Notes under the pieces: model-generated
Seen by the model: only the letters and a program-made list of their open reading frames with translations
Told to the model about the DNA's origin: nothing
The model's database searches: none
Translations under genes and position numbers: made by a program
Part shown: positions 20,044-26,918 of the stretch, piece after piece
Numbering within the stretch: position 1 is the first letter of the stretch
Layout of the letters: each line of letters opens with the position of its first letter
Virus record (IMG/VR): IMGVR_UViG_3300011432_000030
Location: 1-39,895 of that record
Strand: one strand, 5' to 3'
From: a virus
Length of the DNA stretch: 39,895 bases

Positions 20044-21246
20044 CTAACCTAAAACAAGCCCCGTCCTGGCTGTGTATTGGGCTGGGGTTTCTCCAAGGAT
20101 ACAAAACCGGATACCACCGCAAGCTATCCCGCCTCGGATCTGAGCAAAGTCCTCCTCGCCATAATACCCATCGGCCCCAGTCTTATAAAAGCCAACGTCC
20201 TTTATCTGACCGGCTGTTAATGTGCCTTGTTCGACAACCGATGCCCCGTGAATAACATCATGCTCGATATGTGGGTAGAAATTGACCGCACCGCCAGAGT
20301 TGAAAAGCATCCCTTCAGCAATGAAATAGGACGTTGTGCGCGGTGTTCGGAACCGGGTTTTGACAGCGCGGATAGGCTGGTTCAGTGTAAACAAAGCATC
20401 TGAAATTGCAAACGTTCCACCCTTGTAATCCTCAGACAAATATACCCACCAGGAAGCCAGAACATCAAAAAAATTCTCCGGGTGTGCCGGGGCACCAAAT
20501 GGCGGAATAAAATCCACGAACTCATTCCGCCGCGGCAAAGCTACTGGGCTGCGGTCATAATCAACCGGGTCTTTTGAACCAATGTCTAGTAGGTTGTTGT
20601 ACTCATTGAACCGCTCGGGAAAGACCCCGACTTCGAATGTGGGATATGGCCGTTGTATAATCCGCTCTCTTAACCATGAAAACTCTGTAAAGAAGTCATA
20701 TTCGCCATTGGTGCTTAGGAACCAGTTCCTAGACTGGTCAGCATGAATCAATGCGGGGTCGTGTTCAGTCCAGTAAGCTTCAATCCAATCGAAAAAGAAC
20801 TCTGGGACTTCTGTATCCCAATCTTGATTGAATGGTCCCGGGTTGGGGAATGCCGGAAAAGGATTTTCCCCAGATAGCACAGATGGGTCGCCATGAATCT
20901 CCAGTGGAAACCCTTGGATCATCGGCACATCTCCCGGGCCAGCATATGAGTGAATGCCCTCATAAGACACCGCCCCATGTGTCCACGTGCTTCTCAAATC
21001 CCTAAACCGCCTTCGAACCTTCAGCCTCCAATCCGCGGTGGGGGGCACGTCAGGATAACCGGGGGATCTGAACGATGGATTGTTTCCAAGCACAACCCCA
21101 GACCCAAGCCCCGGCCATTGCTTGGTCTGCAATAACATCTGTATCTCAATCTCTGGTGGGGGTGAACTCAATCCCCGCGCAAAGTGCGGCGATTGAGTAA
21201 AGGCGTACTTTGGCGACTGATTAAAGGCGTTGCGCCCCGTGCTCAT
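20044..21246 (-). CDS. Unknown virion protein, aromatic-rich
   Basis: The 400-residue protein is rich in Phe, Trp, Tyr and Pro (NPFPAFPNPGPFNQDWDTEVPEF, FFDWIEAYWTEHDPALIHADQSRNWF, VFPERFNEYNNLLDIGS) and ends with a beta-strand region holding CGGIRFCILGETPAQYTARTG. It has no signal peptide or membrane segment. Its place after the tape measure and before the fibre adaptor suggests a tail-tip component. I recognise no family. ATGA couples it to the gene before (21243-21246). Confidence 0.55.
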   Translation of the reverse strand: MSTGRNAFNQSPKYAFTQSPHFARGLSSPPPEIEIQMLLQTKQWPGLGSGVVLGNNPSFRSPGYPDVPPTADWRLKVRRRFRDLRSTWTHGAVSYEGIHSYAGPGDVPMIQGFPLEIHGDPSVLSGENPFPAFPNPGPFNQDWDTEVPEFFFDWIEAYWTEHDPALIHADQSRNWFLSTNGEYDFFTEFSWLRERIIQRPYPTFEVGVFPERFNEYNNLLDIGSKDPVDYDRSPVALPRRNEFVDFIPPFGAPAHPENFFDVLASWWVYLSEDYKGGTFAISDALFTLNQPIRAVKTRFRTPRTTSYFIAEGMLFNSGGAVNFYPHIEHDVIHGASVVEQGTLTAGQIKDVGFYKTGADGYYGEEDFAQIRGGIACGGIRFCILGETPAQYTARTGLVLG

Positions 21247-21779
21247 ACTGCGCTGTAAGCGCGGCCGTCAATGTTCAGGTCCAGCAAGGTCAACACGTCC
21301 GGTTCTTCCTCGGTCCCAAGGTCCACATCGGTTGGTGCCGTTACCGCCCAGATTCGGCTTGTGGTGAGATACCTCGGAACCATTACTTGGGTTTCCGACT
21401 CGCCGCCAGACGTTGCCAGCCTGGTTTGTGCTGATGTGCTGTATGCGCTGAACGTTACCGCTACCCCGTCAATCGTTTGGCTTACAATGGAATGGCGCAG
21501 GTTCCACGGCTTAGCGATTCGCACCGGGTCTGTTCCCTCGGTCTCCCCATCCCATGTGTGACAGACAATATGTTCTGAATCCATCGAAACGAATTTATAC
21601 ATGGACACAATCGCCCCACTCCCGCCCCCGGGAATCAGTTCCAAAAATGTTCCGTCTGGGGTTTCTCTGATTCTATATCCGCGCCCCTGAAGGATCTGTT
21701 TGGACTTGGCCGCCCACAACAGGTTGCGGCACCATTGAACAAACAACCCTTGCCCAGTGGGTTCAATTGGGTACCTCAT
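21243..21779 (-). CDS. Unknown structural protein, tail-tip region
   Basis: The 178-residue protein is strand-rich with motifs QGLFVQWCRNLLWAAKSKQILQGRGYRIRETPDGTFLELIPGGG and MYKFVSMDSEHIVCHTWDG, suggesting one or two small beta domains. No catalytic motif is seen. It overlaps its neighbours by ATGA on both sides and lies between the tape measure and the adaptor genes. A tail-tip or distal-tail function is inferred by position. Confidence 0.55.
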   Translation of the reverse strand: MRYPIEPTGQGLFVQWCRNLLWAAKSKQILQGRGYRIRETPDGTFLELIPGGGSGAIVSMYKFVSMDSEHIVCHTWDGETEGTDPVRIAKPWNLRHSIVSQTIDGVAVTFSAYSTSAQTRLATSGGESETQVMVPRYLTTSRIWAVTAPTDVDLGTEEEPDVLTLLDLNIDGRAYSAV

Positions 21780-22582
21780 AAAACCTCGTCATAAAGAACC
21801 GTGGACCACAGTCCGAAATGCCATTCCTGGGTTATGTGCAGCCGACTAAATGCGGCCTGTTGAAGTGTCGGGGAATGTTTTAACCACCCAAACTGAATTG
21901 GCGGTTGGCCACGAGATGCCCTTAGCGTGGCTTCGGCACCAGAGATTTGATCCGTGTAAGGAGAACTGTCCAGGGTAATCAGGAACGAACCCGGCACAGC
22001 CTCGTCATCCACAAGCGTCTCTGTGCTTAGTATTCTTCGCACATTAGTATTTGCTTGCTTCGTGGCGTAAGCATTGGATACAGCCCTGGTCCGGCGCATC
22101 ACTGGCGCAAACTGGATAGCAGAACGGACCCCATTAGACATCAGAGCGTAAATCTGGCCGGCATCGGTAATGGTTGACCCAGAAAACGCCCACGATGGCG
22201 ACTCGGGCTTGCCATTGTGGATTATGTCCCGGAGTTGGTCTCGCTGAGCTATTGTTAGGTTGGCCACGGCTACATTATCCGAGTCCAGCAAGTCTTTCTC
22301 CACAATACCAGGCAACAATTCCCATGTATCAACCGGCACCTCTTCCTCGCCACCTCCACCCCCGGCCGAAATTGGAACCTCCATTTCGATTGTGGCTAAC
22401 GGTCCCGGACCCTCCTCAACCCGCCATGTGTATCTTCCAACTTTGGCTTGTCGTATCAGGTTAAGGATTGCTTCCTTTGGCCCTTTCCATGAACGGACGA
22501 TTGTATCCGGGTTCTGTGTATCACCCCGGTATCGTTTCGGTTGCTCAACCGCGCCTGGTGCTCCTAAGATAATGTGCGGCAT
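21776..22582 (-). CDS. Unknown tail-tip/minor tail protein
   Basis: The 268-residue protein begins MPHIILGAPGAVEQPKRYRGDTQNPDTIVRSWKGPKEAILNLIRQAK and includes a glycine-glutamate linker (SAGGGGGEEEVPVDTWELLPG). Its layout, with alternating helices and strands and a strand-rich end (FLITLDSSPYTDQISG...LHITQEWHF), is common in genes just after tape measures. It may be a distal-tail or minor tail protein. No family is recognised with confidence. One base separates it from the tape measure gene. Confidence 0.55.
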   Translation of the reverse strand: MPHIILGAPGAVEQPKRYRGDTQNPDTIVRSWKGPKEAILNLIRQAKVGRYTWRVEEGPGPLATIEMEVPISAGGGGGEEEVPVDTWELLPGIVEKDLLDSDNVAVANLTIAQRDQLRDIIHNGKPESPSWAFSGSTITDAGQIYALMSNGVRSAIQFAPVMRRTRAVSNAYATKQANTNVRRILSTETLVDDEAVPGSFLITLDSSPYTDQISGAEATLRASRGQPPIQFGWLKHSPTLQQAAFSRLHITQEWHFGLWSTVLYDEVL

Positions 22583-22583
22583 A

Positions 22584-23636
22584 TTATGTGGGCGGGAATC
22601 CTGTTTCCGACCCGGTTAATGACTTTTTAATATCTGCCAAGTGTTGGTTGGTAAGCGTCAAAAGCTTGTTGGTCTTTTCTGCTGCTGTGAGAATTGAAGC
22701 GCGGTTTGAGCCTAGGAAATTTCCCACGCTAACCAACCCATCGGATGAACCCATGGTCGGGGGGCTGGCTGGTGGCCCCTGCGTCATCCACGGGAGATTG
22801 TTACTAGCACCTGCGGGCCGCAGTGCTTTCATCTGTTCCGCTGTCGGCATTGGGGGTTGGTCCATCATCTTCCCCTTTTTCCTAGACCGATCGGTGAACA
22901 TCTTGTGAAGCTGGCTCATCCTGATCTTGCCCTCCCAGTATCCCTCATCTACACCAGCTAACCATTCCCCATCGAACAAAGAGATCCGACTTCCGATGGC
23001 TTCGACCTCAAACGATTTTATCTTGTTCTTTAAAGCATCTATTTTGTCCCCCATTCGTTCCACGTTATCAATACTTTCGGGTGAGACTATTGAGCCTTGT
23101 GCCCTAACCTTTGCTATGTTCTCCTCAAGCTCTTTAAGCACCGGAATCAGCTTGGTTCCAGCCCTCCCCATCGCTGTTGTCAGGTCGGCAGATACCTGGC
23201 TGGTAATGTTGGTGGTTTGCAGTGCTTTCCCTATCGCCGCCGCAACCTGGGCCGGGTTTTGTGATCTGATGTCCTCCCACGATGCCCCCAATCTAAGCAG
23301 GGCTTCCGCTGCGTCCCCGCCCTCCTCAGCGGCCGATTCCATTTGTCTTGCCAGGAAATCCAACCCCACCGCAAACTTTGCCATGGTTGACCCGCTCTGG
23401 TCCGCTGCGAATGACAACTCTTGAACCTCGGTAGTTGTCATTCCGAGTCTTGTGGCAGTATCCTTAATCTCGCTCGCAAACCGAATCAATGAACGGGTTG
23501 CACTGGCCACGGCCCCAGCGGTGAATGCGCTGGCGAGTGCGGTTTTGAGACTACCCACAGCCCCCATGACTCGGTTCATGCCGGCTTGAAAACCAGCTCC
23601 ATCCAGCCCTATTTGAGCTTCAAGCTTGAGCGCCAT
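22584..23636 (-). CDS. Tape measure protein (short)
   Basis: The 350-residue protein starts MALKLEAQIGLDGAGFQAGMNRVMGAVGSLKTALASAFTAGAVASATRSLIRFASEIKDTATRLGMTTTEVQELSFAADQSGST, a classic tape-measure N-terminus with an amphipathic helix and a central hydrophobic stretch. Long helices follow, and the C-terminal third is Pro/Met-rich (DQPPMPTAEQMKALRPAG). Tape-measure length sets tail length at roughly 1.5 A per residue, so a tail of about 50 nm is expected. It overlaps the chaperone-like gene. Confidence 0.8.
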   Translation of the reverse strand: MALKLEAQIGLDGAGFQAGMNRVMGAVGSLKTALASAFTAGAVASATRSLIRFASEIKDTATRLGMTTTEVQELSFAADQSGSTMAKFAVGLDFLARQMESAAEEGGDAAEALLRLGASWEDIRSQNPAQVAAAIGKALQTTNITSQVSADLTTAMGRAGTKLIPVLKELEENIAKVRAQGSIVSPESIDNVERMGDKIDALKNKIKSFEVEAIGSRISLFDGEWLAGVDEGYWEGKIRMSQLHKMFTDRSRKKGKMMDQPPMPTAEQMKALRPAGASNNLPWMTQGPPASPPTMGSSDGLVSVGNFLGSNRASILTAAEKTNKLLTLTNQHLADIKKSLTGSETGFPPT

Positions 23637-24231
23637 TTATCACCTCAACTTCCTGATCGGTCATCAACCGCACAGACCCAACCGATTCGGCGTGCCTGTA
23701 GAAATCCGATAAACATTGCGCCAATGGATTATTCAAAGCCTGTTCTTGAGTGTAACCAACCTGACCAATTAAAGAATCGTACAGAGCTTGTGCCCAATGT
23801 GCCCCACTGGGTTTGCCTTCCTCCTCTACCCAATATTGGGGTTGCTCTGTTGCTTCATTCAGATATTGCATGAACAACGCAACCTTGGATTTGAAGTCGA
23901 ACAGCCCCGCTTGCTTCCCCCACTTCCTGGCCTCTCTAGGCCATACAAATCTCGGCTTTGGCCGATGCCATGGCCATACCCAGGAAAGCAGAACGGACCA
24001 CCACGGATAATATTTGCGTTCGATAAACTCCAAGAAATCTTTGTAGGACATGGAACAAACAGAAACGGCAAATATCAAATCTTCCAAAGTTGCAGTCGCT
24101 TTTTCGTCATCCACAAACGAACACTCAAACCGTCTCAAGATGAAATAATGGCCGAGCGAGAACGGTTTGAGCTTTAAGCCCAGTATTCTATACGGCTCTG
24201 GGATGGCCGCTTTAAAGTAAGCGGCACCCAT
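23620..24231 (-). CDS. Putative tail assembly chaperone
   Basis: The 203-residue protein lies between the tail tube and tape measure, the usual site of tail assembly chaperones, which keep the tape measure soluble. MGAAYFKAAIPEPYRILGLKLKPFSLGHYFILRRFECSFVDD is a common N-terminal pattern of such proteins, and the rest is helical with several Trp. No frameshift extension is visible at its end, although it overlaps the tape measure start by 17 bases. It starts 3 bases after the tube gene stop. Confidence 0.6.
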   Translation of the reverse strand: MGAAYFKAAIPEPYRILGLKLKPFSLGHYFILRRFECSFVDDEKATATLEDLIFAVSVCSMSYKDFLEFIERKYYPWWSVLLSWVWPWHRPKPRFVWPREARKWGKQAGLFDFKSKVALFMQYLNEATEQPQYWVEEEGKPSGAHWAQALYDSLIGQVGYTQEQALNNPLAQCLSDFYRHAESVGSVRLMTDQEVEVINGAQA

Positions 24232-24234
24232 GGG

Positions 24235-24666
24235 TTATGAGACGATTCCAGCGTGCTTGACTAATGTAACGTTCAACCGAGCAGCGTTGGTGTTGCCCTT
24301 GACGCAACGGGCTTCCATGATGCGCCATTTTGCACCGGATGTATCAATTAATTCCGGCATACTGGTACAGGCTGTTATCGGGAAGAAGGCACCTTTGATG
24401 AAGTTAGTTCCGAGTGCGCAGTTGTTGATGGCGTTGGCGATGTTGGTTGCATCAATGATGATGATTTCCAGAACCGCCCGCTGCCCGCGGTTGTAATGCG
24501 CCTCCGCGGCCAAGTCGCCGTCTGCGTCCCGCACCTCCTCAACGTCCCCCTCTTCGCTCAGCTCCGCGCTTTGAAGCAGGCCCTTGCCGGATAAGTTGGT
24601 AGCGGTAAACCCGCCGGTTTCCGTGGTGAATCCGAAATTAATTGGAGTGCCGCGTATGGTCGCCAT
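24235..24666 (-). CDS. Major tail (tube) protein
   Basis: I chose ATG 24666 (MATIRGTPINFGFTTETGGFTA...), because GTTGACG lies 17 bases upstream as in related late genes; TTG 24681 is a weaker alternative. The 143-residue protein is strand-rich with GDVEEVRDADGDLAAEAHYNRGQRAVLEIII, a pattern seen in small tail tube proteins. It is directly followed by the chaperone-like and tape-measure genes, which fits gpV-type tube proteins. Tube subunits stack as rings around the tape measure. Confidence 0.65.
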   Translation of the reverse strand: MATIRGTPINFGFTTETGGFTATNLSGKGLLQSAELSEEGDVEEVRDADGDLAAEAHYNRGQRAVLEIIIIDATNIANAINNCALGTNFIKGAFFPITACTSMPELIDTSGAKWRIMEARCVKGNTNAARLNVTLVKHAGIVS

Positions 24667-24683
24667 ATCGAGAATGGCCAACC

Positions 24684-24689
24684 GTCAAC
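24684..24689 (-). promoter_or_regulatory. GTTGAC start-associated element (tail-tube gene)
   Basis: GTTGAC followed by GGTTGGCCATTCTCGAT lies 17 bases before ATG 24666, in a 26-base gap between genes. Fourteen of the first 17 gap positions match the gap before the gene at 20017. No Shine-Dalgarno sequence is visible, so this element may help to start translation or transcription. Confidence 0.55.
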
Positions 24690-24692
24690 GCT

Positions 24693-25145
24693 TTAGAAAC
24701 TGGTGCAGCAACAGAGCAACCGAAACCGCCAGGTCTCAACCCAACAATCTTCACCCTGGCCAGATTCATGGGCAGTATCGTCCCCGATCCCGAAGCAATG
24801 GAATTCATCGACAAGACCGTCTGACAGTTCGCCGGGTAAATCCGAATCGAACAGGGCGTTCGCCACAGAAGTCGAATAAGATTCTGAGTTTGTATGCGGG
24901 TCTGTCTCATCCTCGCCCGAATCCACCGGGGCAACCGTTTTCAGCATCACCTCAACATCCACCCAGAAGTTGCCTGTCCCAGGTATGTCCTCGGTTGCGC
25001 TGGATGCGTCACAGATAGCAATAGGCGCGGCTTTTTCCCCAGAAGCTTTCCCGTCTGCTATGGTCAGTCCGGATATGCCTTGAGCGGTCAGGTACGCAAC
25101 CAGGGCTTGCCGGGTCTTGGATAGGACTATTGCGGCAGTGGCCAT
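24693..25145 (-). CDS. Tail terminator-like protein
   Basis: ATG 25145 overlaps the upstream stop (TAATG), giving 150 residues; the longer frame to 25325 is a shadow. MATAAIVLSKTRQALVAYLTAQGISGLTI... then a strand region (FWVDVEVMLKTVAP, SYSTSVANALFDSDLPGEL, FHCFGIGDDT, CWVETWRFRL) resembles gpU/Neck-type tail terminators, which cap the tube and join it to the head. Position before the tail tube agrees. Assignment is by pattern and order. Confidence 0.6.
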   Translation of the reverse strand: MATAAIVLSKTRQALVAYLTAQGISGLTIADGKASGEKAAPIAICDASSATEDIPGTGNFWVDVEVMLKTVAPVDSGEDETDPHTNSESYSTSVANALFDSDLPGELSDGLVDEFHCFGIGDDTAHESGQGEDCWVETWRFRLLCCCTSF

Positions 25146-25804
25146 TATCGCACCTTCACCCCAGCTTGACGGGCTGTGCCTCGAAGCTTGTTCAGAATAT
25201 AATCCTTCATGGATCTGGTTTCGTGATTGAACGCTGCTTGCAGCCCAGCCATGCCGAATCTCATAAACCCGCCCCTGTCCGTCTTGGATGCGGCTGTATT
25301 GGCTATGATGGTTTTGCCACGCCACCCACCCCGGCTGGGTATGGCATAGCCGTTGGGTTTGCCGCGCTGTTTGGCGGTTCGGTCTATCTTGGGTTGGTTG
25401 CGCTTCTCAGCGAACGGTGCTAGGGTCTTAATAGCTGGCAACCAACCCGACTTGATAAAGGCGATTGAACTCATCCTTGTAGCCAACTCCTTTCGCATCA
25501 AATCTCTGACTTCCTCTTTGGCTGGTTGCTTTCCTCCGGCCCGATAAATCCTTGCCCGAATGATGCTTTCCAGCAAAGGCTTTGCAGCCAGAGTCTTGCC
25601 TTTAATGCCCCGAACCTTAATCAGCCGGCCGAGTTGAGATGCAATTTTGTCCTTGTCTGCCTTCTTGGTCTCAACCGTGGCCCGTCTGGCAATGAAGAAT
25701 CCTTTGGTGTCCGTGATCTGTTTCGGGTCACGACTGGAAAGCTGAACATACCGGCGCATGGTCCGGTCAAATTCTCGGGTATCGAGTTTGAACGTGGGCT
25801 TCAT
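25145..25804 (-). CDS. Minor tail/tail completion-like protein (gp10-like)
   Basis: The 219-residue, strongly basic protein (FKLDTREFDRTMRRYVQLSSRDPKQITDTKGFFIARRATVETKKADKDKIA...) lies between head-tail joining and terminator genes, where HK97 gp10-like or lambda gpZ-like proteins belong. Such proteins finish the tail end that docks to the head. The start overlaps the stop of the 49-codon gene upstream (GTATGA) and includes the palindrome TACCGAAATCGGTA (25804-25817). Confidence 0.6.
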   Translation of the reverse strand: MKPTFKLDTREFDRTMRRYVQLSSRDPKQITDTKGFFIARRATVETKKADKDKIASQLGRLIKVRGIKGKTLAAKPLLESIIRARIYRAGGKQPAKEEVRDLMRKELATRMSSIAFIKSGWLPAIKTLAPFAEKRNQPKIDRTAKQRGKPNGYAIPSRGGWRGKTIIANTAASKTDRGGFMRFGMAGLQAAFNHETRSMKDYILNKLRGTARQAGVKVR

Positions 25805-25950
25805 ACCGAAATCGGTATCACTGCCCGGGGGTCCCCAATAATTCGCTTTTCACCGTTGGGAAGCACCCAAACCTCGGCAACAAGGTACCCGTCCGGGTCG
25901 TAATATTCAATTTTGGCGACCACTCTTAATTCTCTCATTAGTTCGTTCAT
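25801..25950 (-). CDS. Small structural-operon protein, 49 residues
   Basis: This gene overlaps both neighbours by ATGA (25947-25950 and 25801-25804), so it is very probably translated. The product MNELMRELRVVAKIEYYDPDGYLVAEVWVLPNGEKRIIGDPRAVIPISV is strand-rich. It may be a small connector or tail-joining subunit. I know no family for it. Confidence 0.55.
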   Translation of the reverse strand: MNELMRELRVVAKIEYYDPDGYLVAEVWVLPNGEKRIIGDPRAVIPISV

Positions 25951-26273
25951 GCGCCTTTAGAAGCGTTGACACACCCGAGTCGGATGAAGCCCTGGTCTGG
26001 GGCCGTTGTTACGCTATCTATACGGTAAGTCACACTGACATAGCTTATGGTCTGCCCCCTGGTTGGTAACGTGTCCCCAAATTGACCAGACCTGCAGTGC
26101 AATACTAAATCTTCGTCCACGCTGAATCCACCGGGTTCAAGTGAAGCCCGTTTTCTGACCGCATTGGGGATACAGGCGTAAGAACCTCCCGCCCAAGTAA
26201 ACGCGGGGTCGAACAATCCTGCTTCTTCAAGTTCTTGAAATACTTCCGCGCAAAGTTCGCCTATCTCTGGCAT
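25947..26273 (-). CDS. Head-tail joining/stopper-like protein (gpFII-like)
   Basis: The 108-residue protein MPEIGELCAEVFQELEEAGLFDPAFTWAGGSYACIPNAVRKRASLEPGGFSVDEDLVLHCRSGQFGDTLPTRGQTISYVSVTYRIDSVTTAPDQGFIRLGCVNA has the size and strand pattern of phage head-tail attachment proteins (lambda gpFII-type), where TLPTRGQTI and the YRIDSV strand are typical. It is first in the leftward tail operon and diverges from the head genes. The start has GTTGACG 16 bases upstream and no clear ribosome binding site. Confidence 0.6.
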   Translation of the reverse strand: MPEIGELCAEVFQELEEAGLFDPAFTWAGGSYACIPNAVRKRASLEPGGFSVDEDLVLHCRSGQFGDTLPTRGQTISYVSVTYRIDSVTTAPDQGFIRLGCVNASKGA

Positions 26274-26289
26274 TCACCCATTACCACCC

Positions 26290-26304
26290 GTCAACCGCGT
26301 TGAC
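26290..26304. promoter_or_regulatory. Palindrome GTCAACCGCGTTGAC between divergent head and tail operons
   Basis: GTCAAC and GTTGAC form a perfect inverted repeat around CGC in the 51-base gap between the leftward tail gene (start 26273) and the rightward gpW-like gene (start 26325). Each arm points to one gene: GTTGAC is 16 bases before ATG 26273 on the minus strand and 20 bases before GTG 26325 on the plus strand. The gap has no other promoter-like match. Confidence 0.6.
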
Positions 26305-26324
26305 TAGCCAGCCTTGTTTAGACC

Positions 26325-26918
26325 GTGGCCGCCACGATTCCAAACATCGAACCGGTTCAGATTACCGCTGGCGATACCGCCGAGTGGACCCGACGCCTTA
26401 CAGATTATCCCGCTCCGGATTGGGTTTTAACCTATGCGTTCATCTCTGTCCCGATTGCTGGTGACCCAATCCTAATCGAAGCAGATGACGACGGGGACGA
26501 TCACCTGGTCACCATCGAACCAGCCACAACCGAGCTATGGGTTGCTGGGGAGTATAACGGCCAAGGGTATGTAACCAAAACCGCCACGGGCGAACGGCGA
26601 CATATCTGGTCGGGTAAACTCACCATCAACCCCAACTTTGTTAGTGCTGGCCAGATTGATACCCGAACCAACTCCCGCCGAATCCTGGACTTGATTGAAC
26701 GCTCCTTGGAACGGTTGGCCGCGAAACAAACCACCCGCGTCACTATCGAGGGTGTGAGCTTCGAGTTTCAAGACATTGAAAAGTTACTGAAGCTCAAAGC
26801 CCATTATCTGAATGAAGTATTGAATGAGGAAGCCGCGGCTGCTGGGATGAATCGCAAAGTCATCTTGGCCCGGTTCCGCGCCCCGTCACAGTGGGCCCCT
26901 GACATCACATTCCCGTGA
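26325..26918 (+). CDS. gpW-like head-tail joining protein with N-terminal Ig-like domain
   Basis: The start is GTG 26325. The first ~100 residues (ITAGDTAEWTRRLTDYPAPDWVLTYAFIS...) form a beta-sandwich-like domain, resembling BppU/Ig-type domains; the last ~75 (LIERSLERLAAKQTTRVTIEGVSFEFQDIEKLLKLKAHYLNEVLNEEAAAAG) have the helix-strand-helix order of lambda gpW (TxEGxxxxFQDxxxLxxxxxxL), which seals the portal. A fusion of the two is not usual. It is followed by the portal gene through a GTGA overlap. Confidence 0.6.
   Translation: MAATIPNIEPVQITAGDTAEWTRRLTDYPAPDWVLTYAFISVPIAGDPILIEADDDGDDHLVTIEPATTELWVAGEYNGQGYVTKTATGERRHIWSGKLTINPNFVSAGQIDTRTNSRRILDLIERSLERLAAKQTTRVTIEGVSFEFQDIEKLLKLKAHYLNEVLNEEAAAAGMNRKVILARFRAPSQWAPDITFP

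Noticed and set aside
20035-24689. Reading the GTTGAC boxes as -35 promoter hexamers
   Set aside because: A matching -10 would fall at or beyond the start codon of the gene concerned, and no TATAAT-like sequence is at the right spacing.
25804-25817. Palindrome TACCGAAATCGGTA as an operator
   Set aside because: It is inside the overlap of two genes in the tail operon with no promoter sequence nearby; likely coding chance.
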